DNA of 64,000 nucleotides. Origin: Saccharum officinarum. Lineage: Eukaryota > Streptophyta > Magnoliopsida > Poales > Poaceae. Location: NCBI GenBank assembly GCA_020631735.1, contig CM036199.1, positions 17,959,553 through 18,023,552 on the forward strand, written 5' to 3'. Position 1 is the stretch's first letter. Each line of letters starts with the position of its first letter. A program made the position numbers and the translations under genes. Shown here piece after piece: positions 23,555-34,658 of this stretch. The notes under the pieces are model-generated. The model was not told the DNA's origin. It saw only the letters and a list, made by a program, of their open reading frames with translations, and made no database searches.

Positions 23555-24580
23555 ATTCTAGTGCCCGAAAGTCCGGCACGCGAGTGCGTCCGAACGCCGG
23601 TCCTTACGGCACCCCGCCGGTCCCCGCGCACGGAACCCCGCCCGTCCCCGCGCATGGAACGGAATAGAACGGAATCCGCCCCCGTCCTCCGCTCTCCACT
23701 GCGTCCCTGTCCCCTGTTCCCAACGCACCTCGTTCCCTCACCGCGTCTCTACCCCAAAAGAGCATGAAACACTTTAACTGCAACATTGTAAAACATATGG
23801 AAAAACTATATAGTGCAACATCGGATTGTAAATACTGCAACATCGAAAAAATATGTAGTGCACATTGAAAAACATGCACTGCAACATCAAAAAAATATGT
23901 ACTGCAACAACAAAAAATTTGTACTGCAACATTGAAAAAAATATATACTGTAATATCAAAAAACATGTACTGCAACATCGAAAAAATATGTACTGCAACA
24001 TCGAAAAATATGTATTGCAACATCGAAAAATATATGCTGCAACATCGAAAATTATGTACTGCAACATCTCAAGCAGTAGTACTGCAACATCGCAAAACAC
24101 ATCTGTTGTAACGACACAAAAATCCCATGGCAACATTCGAAAATCAACCATTGCAACATCCCAAAACATCCATTGCAACACGGGAGAAACAACAAAAAAA
24201 AGCATACAAAACAGCCCCTAGCCTACCACCTTCGAGCCCACCGGAAGGAGGAGGATGGTTCAGATCCAGAGAAGAACTGATCTACCTCGTCGAAGCCACT
24301 GTCGTCATCCTCGTCTTCGGTGGAGAGAGCGGGACGGGGTCGCTGAGGAGCACGGGGTCGCATGGAGGTCGCGCGGAGGGGAGGGAGAGGCAAGGAGGGA
24401 GGGAGGGAGAGGCGGGCGAGGCGACGGCGAGGTGTGCATGGCCTCCGTTCCGGCGAGCGGGCGGGCGCTGCGGGAGTGAGCAATCAAGAGGATAAGGAAT
24501 GGGTTCGGCACGCGGTCGGGTGCGGACACGATGGGATAAGGGCGCGTGGATTAGGTGCGTCCGGACGATCGGTTCACATC
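23555..24580 (-). mobile_element. Mutator-like element, inverted relative of the 20.9-kb element
   Basis: The left end CTAGTGCCCGAAAGTCCGG resembles the shared terminus of the other two elements. From about 23778 to 24185 there is a degenerate repeat of the type TACTGCAACATCGAAAAATA. On the minus strand at 24223-24483 a frame contains DEDDDSGFDEV followed by a donor-like GAG/GTAGAT, matching the element at 20.9-22.2 kb but in opposite orientation. No clear target duplication was found, so both boundaries are approximate. Confidence 0.5.
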
Positions 24581-25243
24581 ATTATCGTTTGTTTTAGGCA
24601 AAATTTATCGTGCCACGTTAAACCTACATGGAATTACCATTTTACACTACAAATGACCAAATTGGCAATGTACTATTATTATAAAAGCGTGATTTTTTTT
24701 GCTCATTTAAATAGCAAAAGTATAATATTCATTTGTTTTCTCATTTTAGGAGTGAGAGAGGAATGTCATTTTTGCCTTGCATCAAAGTGTGCCAAATAAC
24801 AATTATCTTCGACTTCAATTAGATTTCGCTCCTTTCTAAGTAAAATCCACGGATGGTTCTTAAACTTGACCAGATATGTTAAACCACAAACTCTTAAATT
24901 GTATTTTGAGATACACGAACTTGATTCGAATTACAAATGCGATTTTTTCCTTTACATCCAAGTGGACCAACATAACAATTCTCTGCAACTTCAAGCGGAT
25001 TTGACTCCTGCTCCCTTCGTTCCAAATTACAAATCGTTTTTTCATTCCAAACATAGCACCTCTAGATTAACCCTCTTATAAGAAACGAGGACGAAAATGT
25101 AAAAGGGGTACTACGCCTGTGGCTCTAAAGAGCTCTTCCTGTCGATGCATACAGCCGTTATGAGTTTAATTTTATTATATGTCGCACTGCTATGCAAGTT
25201 ATTGAAAGTACTACTGTTGTCTTGAATATGATAGTGAGGCTGA
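24581..25243. other. Intergenic, nothing recognised
   Basis: AT-rich DNA with short frames on both strands and no domain or repeat that could be named. Confidence 0.4.
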
Positions 25244-25574
25244 GGCCTCGTTTAGTTCCAGTGTGTAAAATTTTAGGGTGTCACATCGGGTGTCGCATAG
25301 GGTGTTTGGATACTAATAAAAAAATAAATTACAGAATTCGTTAGTAAACCGCGAGACGAATTTATTAAGCCTAATTAATCCGTCATTAGCACATGTATTA
25401 CTATAGCACTTTATTGTCAAATCATAGACTAATTAGTCTTAAAAGATTCGTCTCACAAAGTAGTCACAATCTGTGCAATTAGTTATTTTTTAGTCTATAT
25501 TTAATATCCCATACATGTGTCCAAACATTCAATAGGATAAGGTGTAAACTTTTTAGGAGAAACTAAACAAGGCC
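25244..25574. mobile_element. Tourist-like MITE
   Basis: Ends GGCCTCGTTTAGTTCC and GAAACTAAACAAGGCC form a terminal inverted repeat flanked by TGA at 25241-25243 and 25575-25577. The interior holds the family motifs CGCGAGACGAATTTATTAAG and ATTCGTCTCACAAAG. Confidence 0.85.
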
Positions 25575-25675
25575 TGAGTTAGCTTCTGTCGCCTCCAAAT
25601 CACATACAGTAATCGTTTGGCTGCTCCAAGTTTCAATAATTCGTTCTTAAATCTATATACGCGAATTCTCAGTCA

Positions 25676-25789
25676 CCCTATTCGCTGGATGGTTTCTAAT
25701 TGTATGTTCTGGCTGATAATGATTTGTTGTGAGAAAAAACACGGTTGAATAGGTGGCTGATAAACGCTGATAAGAAAAAGCGAACAGGG
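25676..25789. mobile_element. Short MITE with CCCTATTCGCT ends
   Basis: The 114-bp element starts CCCTATTCGCTGG and ends AAAAAGCGAACAGGG. The interior GGCTGATAA and TTGTTGTGAGA is shared with the copy at 43887-44002. No clean target duplication is visible. Confidence 0.65.
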
Positions 25790-25834
25790 TGAGTATCAGA
25801 CGAAACGTTGATCACCACCACCGTCAGAGGAAAA

Positions 25835-26785
25835 GGAAAATGTCTACTTAACCCCCTGAACTATCAGCTAATGTCTAACCTACACCTCAAACTATAAAAC
25901 CGTCTGTTTTACACCTTGAACTTTTCAAAACCGTTCAAATTACATCCTGGAGCGGTTTTGGACGGCGTTGTTGCTACAGTACCAATGGTTTTGCTACAGT
26001 AACATTGTTTTGACTTTTTCTATTTATTTCTACTGAATCTTTGAAAAATCATAGTAAATCACAGAAAAATCATAAAATAGTAAATCTAATTTTGTTGGAC
26101 TCCACATGAGTAGATCTACATAACGAACATATAATATAGTATGCTTTAGTACAATTTGTTTTTCTATAACTTTAAATTAGTTAGAAAAACAAATTTTGCA
26201 TGTAATTAATTGGAATAATTCATAGCTACAGCTTCTATGGTCCAATTGTGGTGAAATTTTTATGATGAATTTATTATTATATGTTTGAACTATAGTAAAA
26301 ATTTCATACTCATTGGATCATATAGAACTTAGTTATATATTTATTTAAGTTTATGTTTAGGTTTATGCTTGTTAAATATAAATAAATCTATAACTAAATT
26401 ATACATGATCCAATCAGTATGAAATTTGATTTTCTAACTAATTTAAAGCTACAGAAAAAATTTATACTAAAGCATACTATTTTATATATTCATTGTATAG
26501 ATCTACTCATATTGAGTCCAACAAAATTAGATTTTCTATTTTATGATTTTTCTGTGATTTACTATGATTTTTCAAAGATTCAGCGAAAATAAATAGAAAA
26601 AGAAAAGTCAAAATCGTTGTTAGTGTAGCAAAACCATAGTTACTGTAGCAAAACTGCCGTCCAAAACCGCTCTAGGGTGTAATTTGAACGGTTTTGAAAA
26701 GTTTAGGGTGTAAAACAGATGGTTTTATAGTTTGAGGTGTAGGTTAGACATTGGCTGATAGTTTAGGGGTTAAGTAGACTTTTTC
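25835..26785. mobile_element. Long foldback Mutator-like element (951 bp)
   Basis: The two halves are near-complete inverted copies: the left arm from GGAAAATGTCTACTTAACCC through AAAACCGTCTGTTTTACACC is mirrored on the right as GGTTAAGTAGACTTTTTC. Flanks TCAGAGGAAAA (25824-25834) and TCAGAGAAAAA (26786-26796) form an 11-bp target duplication with one mismatch, in the Mutator range. It is non-coding, with an AT-rich core. A relative lies at 46406-47286. Confidence 0.75.
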
Positions 26786-26839
26786 TCAGAGAAAAACATT
26801 CCCCAAACGATCGTGTTAAAGTCTTCCGTTGACAACTTA

Positions 26840-27068
26840 GCGCCCGTTTGGTTTGGGTGTTAAAGTTTAACAAACACCGCAGTACTTTCGTCTTATTTGA
26901 TAAAAAATTTTCAATTTTGGACTAATTAGGCTTAATAGATTCGCCTCGTAAATTACTCCTAACATGTGTCGACATGCATGCAATTAGTCTACATTTAGTA
27001 TTCTATGCATTTGCCGCAATATTGATATGATGGGAGTTAAACTTTAACACGTTGTAACCAAACGGGCC
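26840..27068. mobile_element. Tourist-like MITE upstream of FLA1
   Basis: Ends GCGCCCGTTTGGTT and AACCAAACGGGCC are flanked by TTA at 26837-26839 and 27069-27071. The interior contains GACTAATTAGGCTTAATAGA and CGCCTCGTAAATTACTC. It lies about 110 bp upstream of the FLA1 TATA box, so it may influence that promoter. Confidence 0.8.
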
Positions 27069-27181
27069 TTACAAGCGTGACGGCATGCTCCTACCTACCG
27101 AGTACCGACACACTGACAACCAAATGCCAGCCCGGGTGCTTTCACTACTTCTTATGTTTGACCACACTCCCATATATACAG

Positions 27182-27192
27182 TATAAATATAT
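27182..27192 (+). promoter_or_regulatory. TATA box of FLA1
   Basis: TATAAATATAT lies about 130 bp upstream of the FLA1 start codon, with a purine/pyrimidine-mixed leader between. Position and sequence suit a plant core promoter. Confidence 0.6.
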
Positions 27193-27318
27193 AAATTCTC
27201 CTGCGATCTATTCACAGCTTCGCCACGACCTGAGCTTTGTCTTCAGTTCAGCAAAGCCTTCGTCTTGCTCACGGTTGCTTCTGGCAGTTGCATCTTGCAG
27301 CTGCAGTGCTTGGCAGCA

Positions 27319-28102
27319 ATGGAGCCCAAGCCCAAGTCAGCCGTCCTTGCCATTGCGATGCTGTGCCTCGCGCTGCCCCGGGCCGCATTGTCCCAGCAGG
27401 CACCACACGTAGTCGAAACGCCGGCGCCCGCGCCAGCGCCGCACCACGTCAACCTCACCGAGCTGCTCGCCCTGGCGGGGCCATACGGGACGTTCCTGGA
27501 CTACCTCACCCGGACTGACGTGATCCGGACGTTCCAGAGCCAGGCCAACGCCACCACCGACCACGACCACGACCAGGGCCACGGCGTCACCGTGTTCGCG
27601 CCGCAGGACTCGGCGTTCGCTGCCGTCGACGGGGCCGCGCTGTCCAACCTCACCGCGGACCAGCTCCGGAAGCTCATGCTGTGCCACGCGGCGCCCCGGT
27701 ACCTCCCTCTCTCGTCCTTCGCGGCGCTGGCCGCGTCGGGGCCCGTGCCCACGTTCGCGCCGGGGTGCGCGCTGAACGTCACCGACGCCGCCGGGAGGAT
27801 CCGCGTCGCGTCGGGATGGACCCGGGCGGCCAGGCTCGTCAGCAGCGTCTACTCCACGCCGCCGGTCGCCGTGTACGCGCTCGACAGGGTGCTGCTGCCG
27901 GAGCAGGTGTTCCCGACCCAGCCCGCCGTGGCGCCCGTGCCCGCGCCCGCGCCCGCGCCAGCGGCGCGCGGGGCGACGCCATCGACGGCGTGCCGGCAGC
28001 CACCGAGCGTGGAGCCAGCAAGAGTTCGTCGTGCCGGTTCGGTGCAGGTCGCCTTCTCGTTGGATACTTGGCCTTGATGTCTTTCGGGTTTCTGTTAATG
28101 TA
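27319..28102 (+). CDS. Fasciclin-like arabinogalactan protein (FLA1 of a tandem pair), C-terminus frameshifted
   Basis: A single-exon gene. Signal peptide at residues 1-25 (AVLAIAMLCLALPRAALS), a short APAPAP arabinogalactan motif (35-41), one FAS1 domain (about 45-195) with the H1 box VTVFAPQDSAFA near residue 90 and the H2-side YALDRVLLPEQ, then a second AP repeat. Several N-glycosylation sites are present (NLT, NVT). As written the frame ends at 28077 with a basic, non-hydrophobic tail. One base shorter in phase, the next frame reads SKSSSCRFGAGRLLVGYLAL and continues to a stop at 28100-28102, a typical GPI signal. One base thus appears to be missing in the GC-rich AP repeat near 27940-27965. 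FLAs are cell-surface proteins linked to wall architecture. A paralogue follows at 28.5 kb. Confidence 0.85.
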
Positions 28103-28518
28103 GTAGAAGTCGAATTCATTTGCATCATTGGATACTTGGTCAGCTATTTTTGTTGTTGTTGAGAGGAGTGAGTTCTTTTGCACCTTTTATGTATCGCAGA
28201 CGTGTCGATTCGTTTGTACCGTGACAAATTCCACAGGTTAATAAAGAGAGGACTCTAATGACTCATCTGGCTCTCCCGTCTCCAGAGCTGCACATTTCTC
28301 AGCTCTCAAGGCACATTGGATCTTCTACCAGTTGACACAGTCCTGCGTCCTCTGAGCCACTGGAAAAATAGGAAACGAGAGCTGACAGCTCGCACAAAGA
28401 TCGCATCTCAGCGTCTCTCCCCCGCGCCTCTGTGTGCAGTCGCAAATAGCCGGCAGTTCACCGTGAACTCGCCTCCTCCGGTCTTGCCAACGGCACTGCG
28501 CTCTTCGACGCTTGCAAC
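28103..28518. other. Spacer between FLA1 and FLA2
   Basis: About 416 bp that should hold the FLA1 3' untranslated region (AATAAAG-type signal near 28240) and the FLA2 promoter. No clear TATA box was identified. Confidence 0.4.
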
Positions 28519-29452
28519 ATGAAGTGCGCCGTCGCGTTGCTCGCGGCCGTGATGTCCGTGTTTCTGCTACACGCCGGCGCGCATCGGCCGATCGTCAAGC
28601 CGTCCCACGCAACGATGCTGCAGATGACCGACACATTGCCATTGCCGCCTACGCCACAGGCCAAGCGCACCGCCAACCTTACCGCGATCCTGACCCTGGA
28701 CGGGCCCTTCCGCACCTTCCTCGGCTACCTGCAGCAGACCAACCTCGTGGAAGTGTTCCAGAGCCAGGCGTACCTGACGGACCAGGGCATCACCATCTTC
28801 GTCCCCGTCGACAGGGCCTTCGCCGCCGTCAAGCCGCCGGTAACGTCATCAAGAACCAAACCATCGCAGAGTACTCGTAGAATACGACGGAGCGAGGGTG
28901 TCTGACATCAGGATCCATCGATTTGCGTGTTGAACATATAAAATATATATGCAGGGGCTGTCGGATCTCTCCGTGCAGCAGCTCAAGAACCTGATGATGT
29001 ACCACTCGCTGCCCAAGCACTACGAGCTCGCGGACTTCGAGCGGCTGAGCCAGACCAGGCCGGTGACGACGCTCGCCGGCGGGCTGTACACGGTGAACGT
29101 GACGTACGACGCGGGCACCGTCCACGTGCACTCCACGTGGGCCCACGCCAAGATCGTCGGGAGCGTGTCCGTGGACGCGCCCATGGCGATATACGAGCTC
29201 GACCGAGTGCTGCTCCCGGACACCCTCTTCCACGCCCAGCCGCCAGTCGCGGACGTGCCGGCCACGCCAGCTCCGAGCAAAGAGGACTCCGGTGAGCCCG
29301 TGACGGAGCCCGATCCGGTCGTAACGGCGCAGTACGGCTCGCCGGGAGTGGCGGACGCCCCAGTCTCGGCGTGCGGAGACGATGACGGTCGGTTCGCGTG
29401 CTATGCGGCCGCCGCGGCTCTCGGCGCAGTGATGGCGCTGGTCGCATTGTGA
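28519..29452 (+). CDS. Fasciclin-like arabinogalactan protein (FLA2 of a tandem pair)
   Basis: Two exons, 28519-28839 and 28955-29452, joined in phase 0 by a 115-bp GT-AG intron, give 272 residues. Signal peptide at 1-21 (LLAAVMSVFLLHAGA), a FAS1 domain with H1 box ITIFVPVDRAFAAV split just downstream by the intron, then LSDLSVQQLKNLMMYHSLP and the H2-side IYELDRVLLPDT. The tail is Pro/Glu-rich and ends in a short hydrophobic run ([17 protein letters not shown]) fitting a GPI signal. It aligns with FLA1 along the whole FAS1 domain but is more divergent in the AP regions and has fewer AP dipeptides. The intron is unusual, since the neighbouring paralogue has none at this point. Same orientation and 0.4-kb spacing indicate tandem duplication. 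Confidence 0.88.
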
Positions 29453-30931
29453 ATAACCGTGAAAGCCTGATAGAGGTGCTTTTGAGCTTTATTAGTGCCA
29501 GAGTCACCGATGTAGAATTCTTGCATGTGGTAACTGATAGGCGATGACTGATGGATAGGATTATATTGGATCGTCATTTTTGCGATAGCATAGAAAGTTT
29601 AATATCCAGCACAATGAAAAACAGATGTACATTTGGACGTGGCTTGCAATTCTGACCCGAGGAGTAATGTACACGCAAAATGAGGGGGTGGGGGAGAAAA
29701 AAAATCTACGTGGTGTTTCAGAAATGTGTCTAATTAAATACTCCATAGTTCCTCCGTTTTACAAAGACAAATGTATTGCACATAGAAAGTCAATTTTTAC
29801 AAAGTTTAACCAACAATGTCAAAATATATATAAGTATAGGATATAAATTTTGCATAAAGATGTTTGTATTCAAAGTTTTCCTGAAGTGATACGCACTCTT
29901 AAAAAACTCTTGGGACGAGGGGGTGGGGGCACACGCCCCCCTCCCCCGAGCATTCGCTTAAGATAGCTGCGGCGTGGACGACCAATACCGCATCCATGCC
30001 TCCCGACCTGATGTGAAGTGGCTGTTGCAATCTCCTCCTATCCGCAGGCACACCCTGCTGCAACACGGCTAGGGCATCGACGTCCTCATCGTCATTGAGG
30101 AGCGCTCGCTTCTCCTGGAAGCGGGCTACCACCGTGGCTGTCCTCCGCCTAGCCTCTAGAAAGGCCTGGTACCAGTCTCGAAGTTGCCTGCGGGTCCAGT
30201 GGAATCCTCTTGAGACGAACTCCCTGCTTAAAATAAAAAAGAGAAATAAAAAACTCAGTCTATTGGGGAGACACCCCTCCAAGCATTATGCTTAGTGCTT
30301 GTGCTTTAGTGCGAGAGTAGAATGTGTCACCAATGTTGAATTCTGATGTGGATGTTTGACCTCATTATTGATGCAGGTTTGAGCTTTTAACGAGAACTTG
30401 GGCAGAAGAATCGATTAGGGTAAGGACTATACATGTACGCACCATTAGAATCTCAGATGTGGATGTAACGAGCTGATTGAATTTGCTAACATCATATCGA
30501 TTCATCAGCTAGGCGTCCTGCTAGCTCCTACTTTAATTAGGTAGTCCGCACACACTAATGCAGAAACAAGCACTGTTGTGCACGTTTGGGCATAGCGACG
30601 TGTCAAACTCCAACTCCAACGAAACAAACAATCCGTTTCAAAAATAAAACGGTAACAACCAATTGCACCAACAAGAAAACTCTTGGCAGTTGGTAATGGG
30701 GCCAACGAGGAGAGGCCGCCCGGGCCACTACCTCCCATCTCTTCCCTTGCTCATGCTGCTGGCATGGTTGGCTGTCGTCTCTGCGGCATAGAAGCCAACG
30801 GGTTGGAACCATGAATGGTACGTTGTCTACGTGATCTCAACAATTAAGGGCATGCAGTGTACGTATCCCTGTGCCACGCTTGCTTTTTCCCATCGCAAAG
30901 GGTTAGTTTGAGCTTGTCATTCCTTTTTGCA
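29453..30931. other. Intergenic with possible short relics
   Basis: A Stowaway-like end (CCTCCGTTTTACAAAGACAAA) lies near 29750 without a clear partner. A minus-strand frame at 29899-30282 (RRQLRDWYQAFLEARRRTA) has no recognised domain and may be a transposon-borne fragment. No gene is supported. Confidence 0.35.
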
Positions 30932-31100
30932 GGCTTTTCAGGGCTATTCCCAGATTCAAGCAGCTTGGCCTATGAATATGCGCCTATGAATATGCGCTGA
31001 CCACGAGCTCACGGCGCTACACCATCCTCTACTGCGACGTTTGGTTAACGAAGGACAGTGTCGGCATCTGCCTACCTCACGTGGATATGGGCAACGGAAC
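30932..31100 (+). pseudogene. GDPDL-like pseudogene fragment, left part
   Basis: Translation gives GFSGLFPDSS, AYEYA, then YTILYCDVWLTKDSVGICLP, matching exon 2 of the intact GDPDL-like gene at 12.2-16.4 kb. A 14-bp tandem duplication (30969-30982 and 30983-30996) shifts the frame. The LTR retrotransposon at 31101-35533 interrupts the fragment right after MGNG. The remainder continues at 35539. Only this exon was found, and it is on the opposite strand to the intact gene. Confidence 0.8.
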
Positions 31101-31975
31101 TGATGAGGTCATGACCATGCTTGGAGAATTACATGGAGGCCAAGGAGATCAGCAAGGGCATCCAAATTGAGAAGGAGGCCCAAAACTTATCCGGTTCAAG
31201 TCACCAAGGTGGAGGCCTAAATCAAGTTTGAGTCCACCTCGGAATCCAGGACCAGTCTGCCTTGAACTGGTCACCCAGGACGCGTACGGACTCCGTTTTC
31301 GATGATCCATATATGGATGGAAAGCTTATTTGATAAGGAAGCCAACCCAAGTGGTCCTACGTCAAAAGATGTTCGGAATCAACGGAAATCGTCGAAACAA
31401 GTCACCGTCCAGAATCTATCAGGGCGCTGTGTCGCCGTCTTTTGGGCCGATTGGCCATGTATCGTGTCGGGCCTTAAGCCCAAGTTGTGGGCGCCCAACC
31501 CCTGGCCGTTCCCAACCCTAGATCGAGTCTTAGACTATAAATATAGCCACCGCCGCTGTTAGACAATCGGGTTTTGTTTAGAGTTTAGTTTTCCATCGAG
31601 AAACTGAATCGTTCATTGTAACTGTGGTGACAAATCTTTTTACAGTGATCCAGGGCCCCGTTCTTGATCTCCTCCACTGTGTCGATTAGTCCTTTGGAGC
31701 CGAGTTCTTGAACCTCTATTGATATTTGCATCAGTCATATTTGCAATTTCAGATTGCGTGTTTTTACCTTCTTGCTTGTGCGCTTCTATTCGCTTGCAGG
31801 AAAAGCCTTCTTGGCGAGGTCAATCAAGTTGTGCTTGGTTGATAACCAACGGAGCAGTGGTGTAACGGTTGCAGGGTTCGAATCGTGTCTGATTTGAAGC
31901 CGGATCGCCAACGTCGAGTTCTCCACAAGTCGAACTTATCGGTTACCTCTCGGAAGATCGGGCCAGTATTCATCA
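31101..31975 (+). repeat. 5' LTR of the non-autonomous retrotransposon
   Basis: It contains a promoter-like GACTATAAATATAGCC near 31533 and shares length and ends with the 3' copy. Differences from the 3' LTR are mostly single-base changes plus two 1-bp indels that cancel. Confidence 0.92.
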
Positions 31976-33306
31976 ATTGGTATCAGAGATTTCAGGTTTA
32001 CCGCGAGGTATAATCTCGTTTGCCTTAGATTCATATTTGTTCATTACCTAGAGTCCACAAAAAGCCCAATACTATTTCAATTTCCGCTGTCCTATCACCT
32101 TTGTGCCTTTGCACTTTCATTTCAGATTCGCGTTGTTGAGTTTGTGTCCGTGGTCCAGTCTTGTTGCTGGTTTAGGATTGTGTTCGAACTCGTAGTTCAA
32201 TCGCCCGTTGCTGTGATTTTTGTTTTTCGTCGCTATCCCATCCACCGTTTCCAAACAAGTCGAAGCCACCACATTACTCGACTTGCCCCGCTAGCCGCCT
32301 TGTGTAACTTCTCGCCACCGCGCAAACCCTAGATAGGTTGTCAGCCACTCTTATTTTGCCTGCATCGCAACCCTCCTTACATCATCAGGCGAATACCTAC
32401 TGCTGTTAGTCACAGGAACCATCTTGTGCTTCGTGCGAATACTACTGCTGTTAGTCACAGGAACCATCTTGTGATCGGTGTTGGAGTTTAGGGATGTTTT
32501 GCCCTAACTGTCGTATTGTGCCTTCCGAAAAACATAACTTGAGATACCTTCGGTAAAACAGGCATAACTTTTCGCTCGTTTATCAGAAAAATCTGAAATT
32601 TTTTGAGCAGCTTCTTGACACCATTTGAGGCCGACCTTTGGTTTCATCAAAATTGCCAAAAAAAAAATCAGGAAAATAAAGAAAAAAATTGTCAACAATT
32701 TTTGCACGCTTTTCAGAGAACTTGCTGTATTTCTGTAGACCACATCCCACCTCAGTTGTAGGTGCCAATTTTTGTGGTTGCATCTTTTGTGATCCTTGTT
32801 CAGAGAAAAATATAAAAAAATAGCAAAAAAATAAAAAAGTTTGATTCCTACTAGTGCCTTTTGGAAAATTCCGGGAAAAATTCAGAAAAAGGAAAAATTC
32901 GGGTTACTTGCTTGTTGTGTGAGTTATTTCCATCGTCCTTTGCTTTCACTTTGTTGCGCTACGTCTCGACACGTCTTAGCCAGCAGCTGTGATTTGTACT
33001 TTGGATCCGGATTGAACAATTGCTAATCTGCATTCGTTAATTGCTCATCCTTGCTGTCATATTGTGTGCCTACCCATAGCTCCACATATTCTTCTGTCAG
33101 CACAGGTTCATCTTGCAACTGTTACCCACGCTCAACAACAGATTACTTTGCCACTTTGGTTTAACTCCTGTTTGGCGTTGGTAAGAATACAGGCAAGACG
33201 GTGATAAGCCGCTTGTGATTTTGCATTCCACTCTCACCATTACCACTTGTTTCCTTTTAGTTGATAGGGATAACGTTCACTGTTTTGTTCCTATTTTGTG
33301 TCTACA
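31976..33306 (+). other. Leader of the non-autonomous retrotransposon
   Basis: After the primer-binding site this 1.3-kb segment has no ORF with a recognised domain. It is T-rich with several short direct repeats, including a 37-bp phrase around ACTGCTGTTAGTCACAGGAA near 32400 and 32449. Long leaders are common in non-autonomous elements and may hold the packaging signal. Confidence 0.5.
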
Positions 33307-34658
33307 ATGACAGGTTACAACACTCATCGATACGAGACAACAATGATGCATGAGCCACACACTATTGCTGCTACACCTCCTTCCGCAGGTTGTTCTATTC
33401 TTTCTTCTCCACCTACTTATGATGGTGTTGGTGCTGATGAGTACATTGAGTGGGAAAGTAAAATAGATAATATTTTTACACACTGTCATATGTGTGAACG
33501 GATTAAGATTAAGAATGCATCTAGTGTTTTGCGACATTTAGCATCAATTTGGTGAGAGTCTTTAAGTTCTTCAGATAAACCTCATACATGGAACGATATG
33601 AAAATTCTTATGAGAGAAAATTTTGTTAATCCATCTCTTGTAATTAATTCATATGATGAGGAACATCAACTAGATCAATCTCCTATTATTCCTCCTGTTG
33701 TGCCTAACCTTTTGCAGGATAATGCACAAAAGAGCGGGGATGACATGATAGAAAATGAGGTGTTTTCAGTTTCATGTGAACATTCACCACATGTTACTTC
33801 CGCTGACAGTGAGAGCCAAGATAATGCCAATGATGCTAATCTCACAAAAGATGAGAGTTCTCTTGATGTGCTGAATTTTTCCACCAATCATGTTATGATA
33901 GAGCAAATATTAGTGGAACCTTCGTTTGATTTACCTTTGTCACAAGATGATTTGCTTCATGTTTTTTGTGATAATGGTGACTTGAATGATGATATTTATA
34001 TTATTCCAACAATGAATGATCATGCTATATGTATGTTGGAATCGAACACTACTAATGCAAATAGACATGTTATTCATAATACTAGCGATCTTGATGAGCT
34101 AAAGTTGATGTCTTCTTTAAATACATTGGGATACATTGATTTTAATGTTCTTTGCAATCTTGATTATTTAGAGGAAAAACTTTATGCATATGCTGATTTT
34201 CCATGGTTGTCTAGACATACATATCATATTTTTGGCAAATATAGCAACCGAGGACAATATATGGTACAGCGAGTTTACATTTGTACAACTGTGAATTCTT
34301 CTTTTGTTGTGCAAAATAATGATCACTTAGAGGACTATAAAATCAACAATGTTGTCATGCCATATTTCTCTCGTTTTGCTTTACAATCCCAAGTGGAATC
34401 CAAAGAAGGGGAGCATATGTTTCTTGTTAGTACTAATCTTTTGCAGGATAGTATTGACAAAGATCGTGTGTATTTTAATCGAGGAGACTACATGTTTGTA
34501 GGAGAAGGCATGCTGCAAACCAAAACATGTGGTCATATTCTTTCTTCCAACATTGTTAATTCCCAATATTTTGGCAACCTCGTTTGTCTTCATGTTGTGC
34601 AGAATGGCATTCAAGCAACATCGACGCCGAGGACGACTTTTCATCAAGAAGGGGAGGA
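33307..34658 (+). CDS. Gag-like ORF with long unknown C-terminal extension
   Basis: The frame from ATG at 33307 is open except for one TGA at 33553-33555 and runs through the polypurine tract into the 3' LTR, stopping at 34861-34863. The first part (PPTYDGVGADEYIEWESKID, then RHLASIW, then TWNDMKILMRENFV) follows the retrotransposon gag pattern; the TGA falls where a second Trp is usual. The next roughly 350 codons have no recognised domain: acidic, Asn/Asp/Ser-rich, without zinc knuckle, protease or polymerase motifs, with lines such as GHILSSNIVNSQYFGNLVCL. Base composition is AT-rich, unlike the host genes. Confidence 0.7.

Noticed and set aside
23778..24185. Regularly spaced TACTGCAACATCGAAAAATA-like repeats resembling a CRISPR array
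   Set aside because: Repeats are degenerate and spacers are only a few bases, the genome is a plant, and the tract lies inside a Mutator-like element.
27337..28128. 263-codon minus-strand ORF opposite FLA1
   Set aside because: It is an antisense shadow of a GC-rich gene, dominated by Arg/Gly, with no homology expected on that strand.
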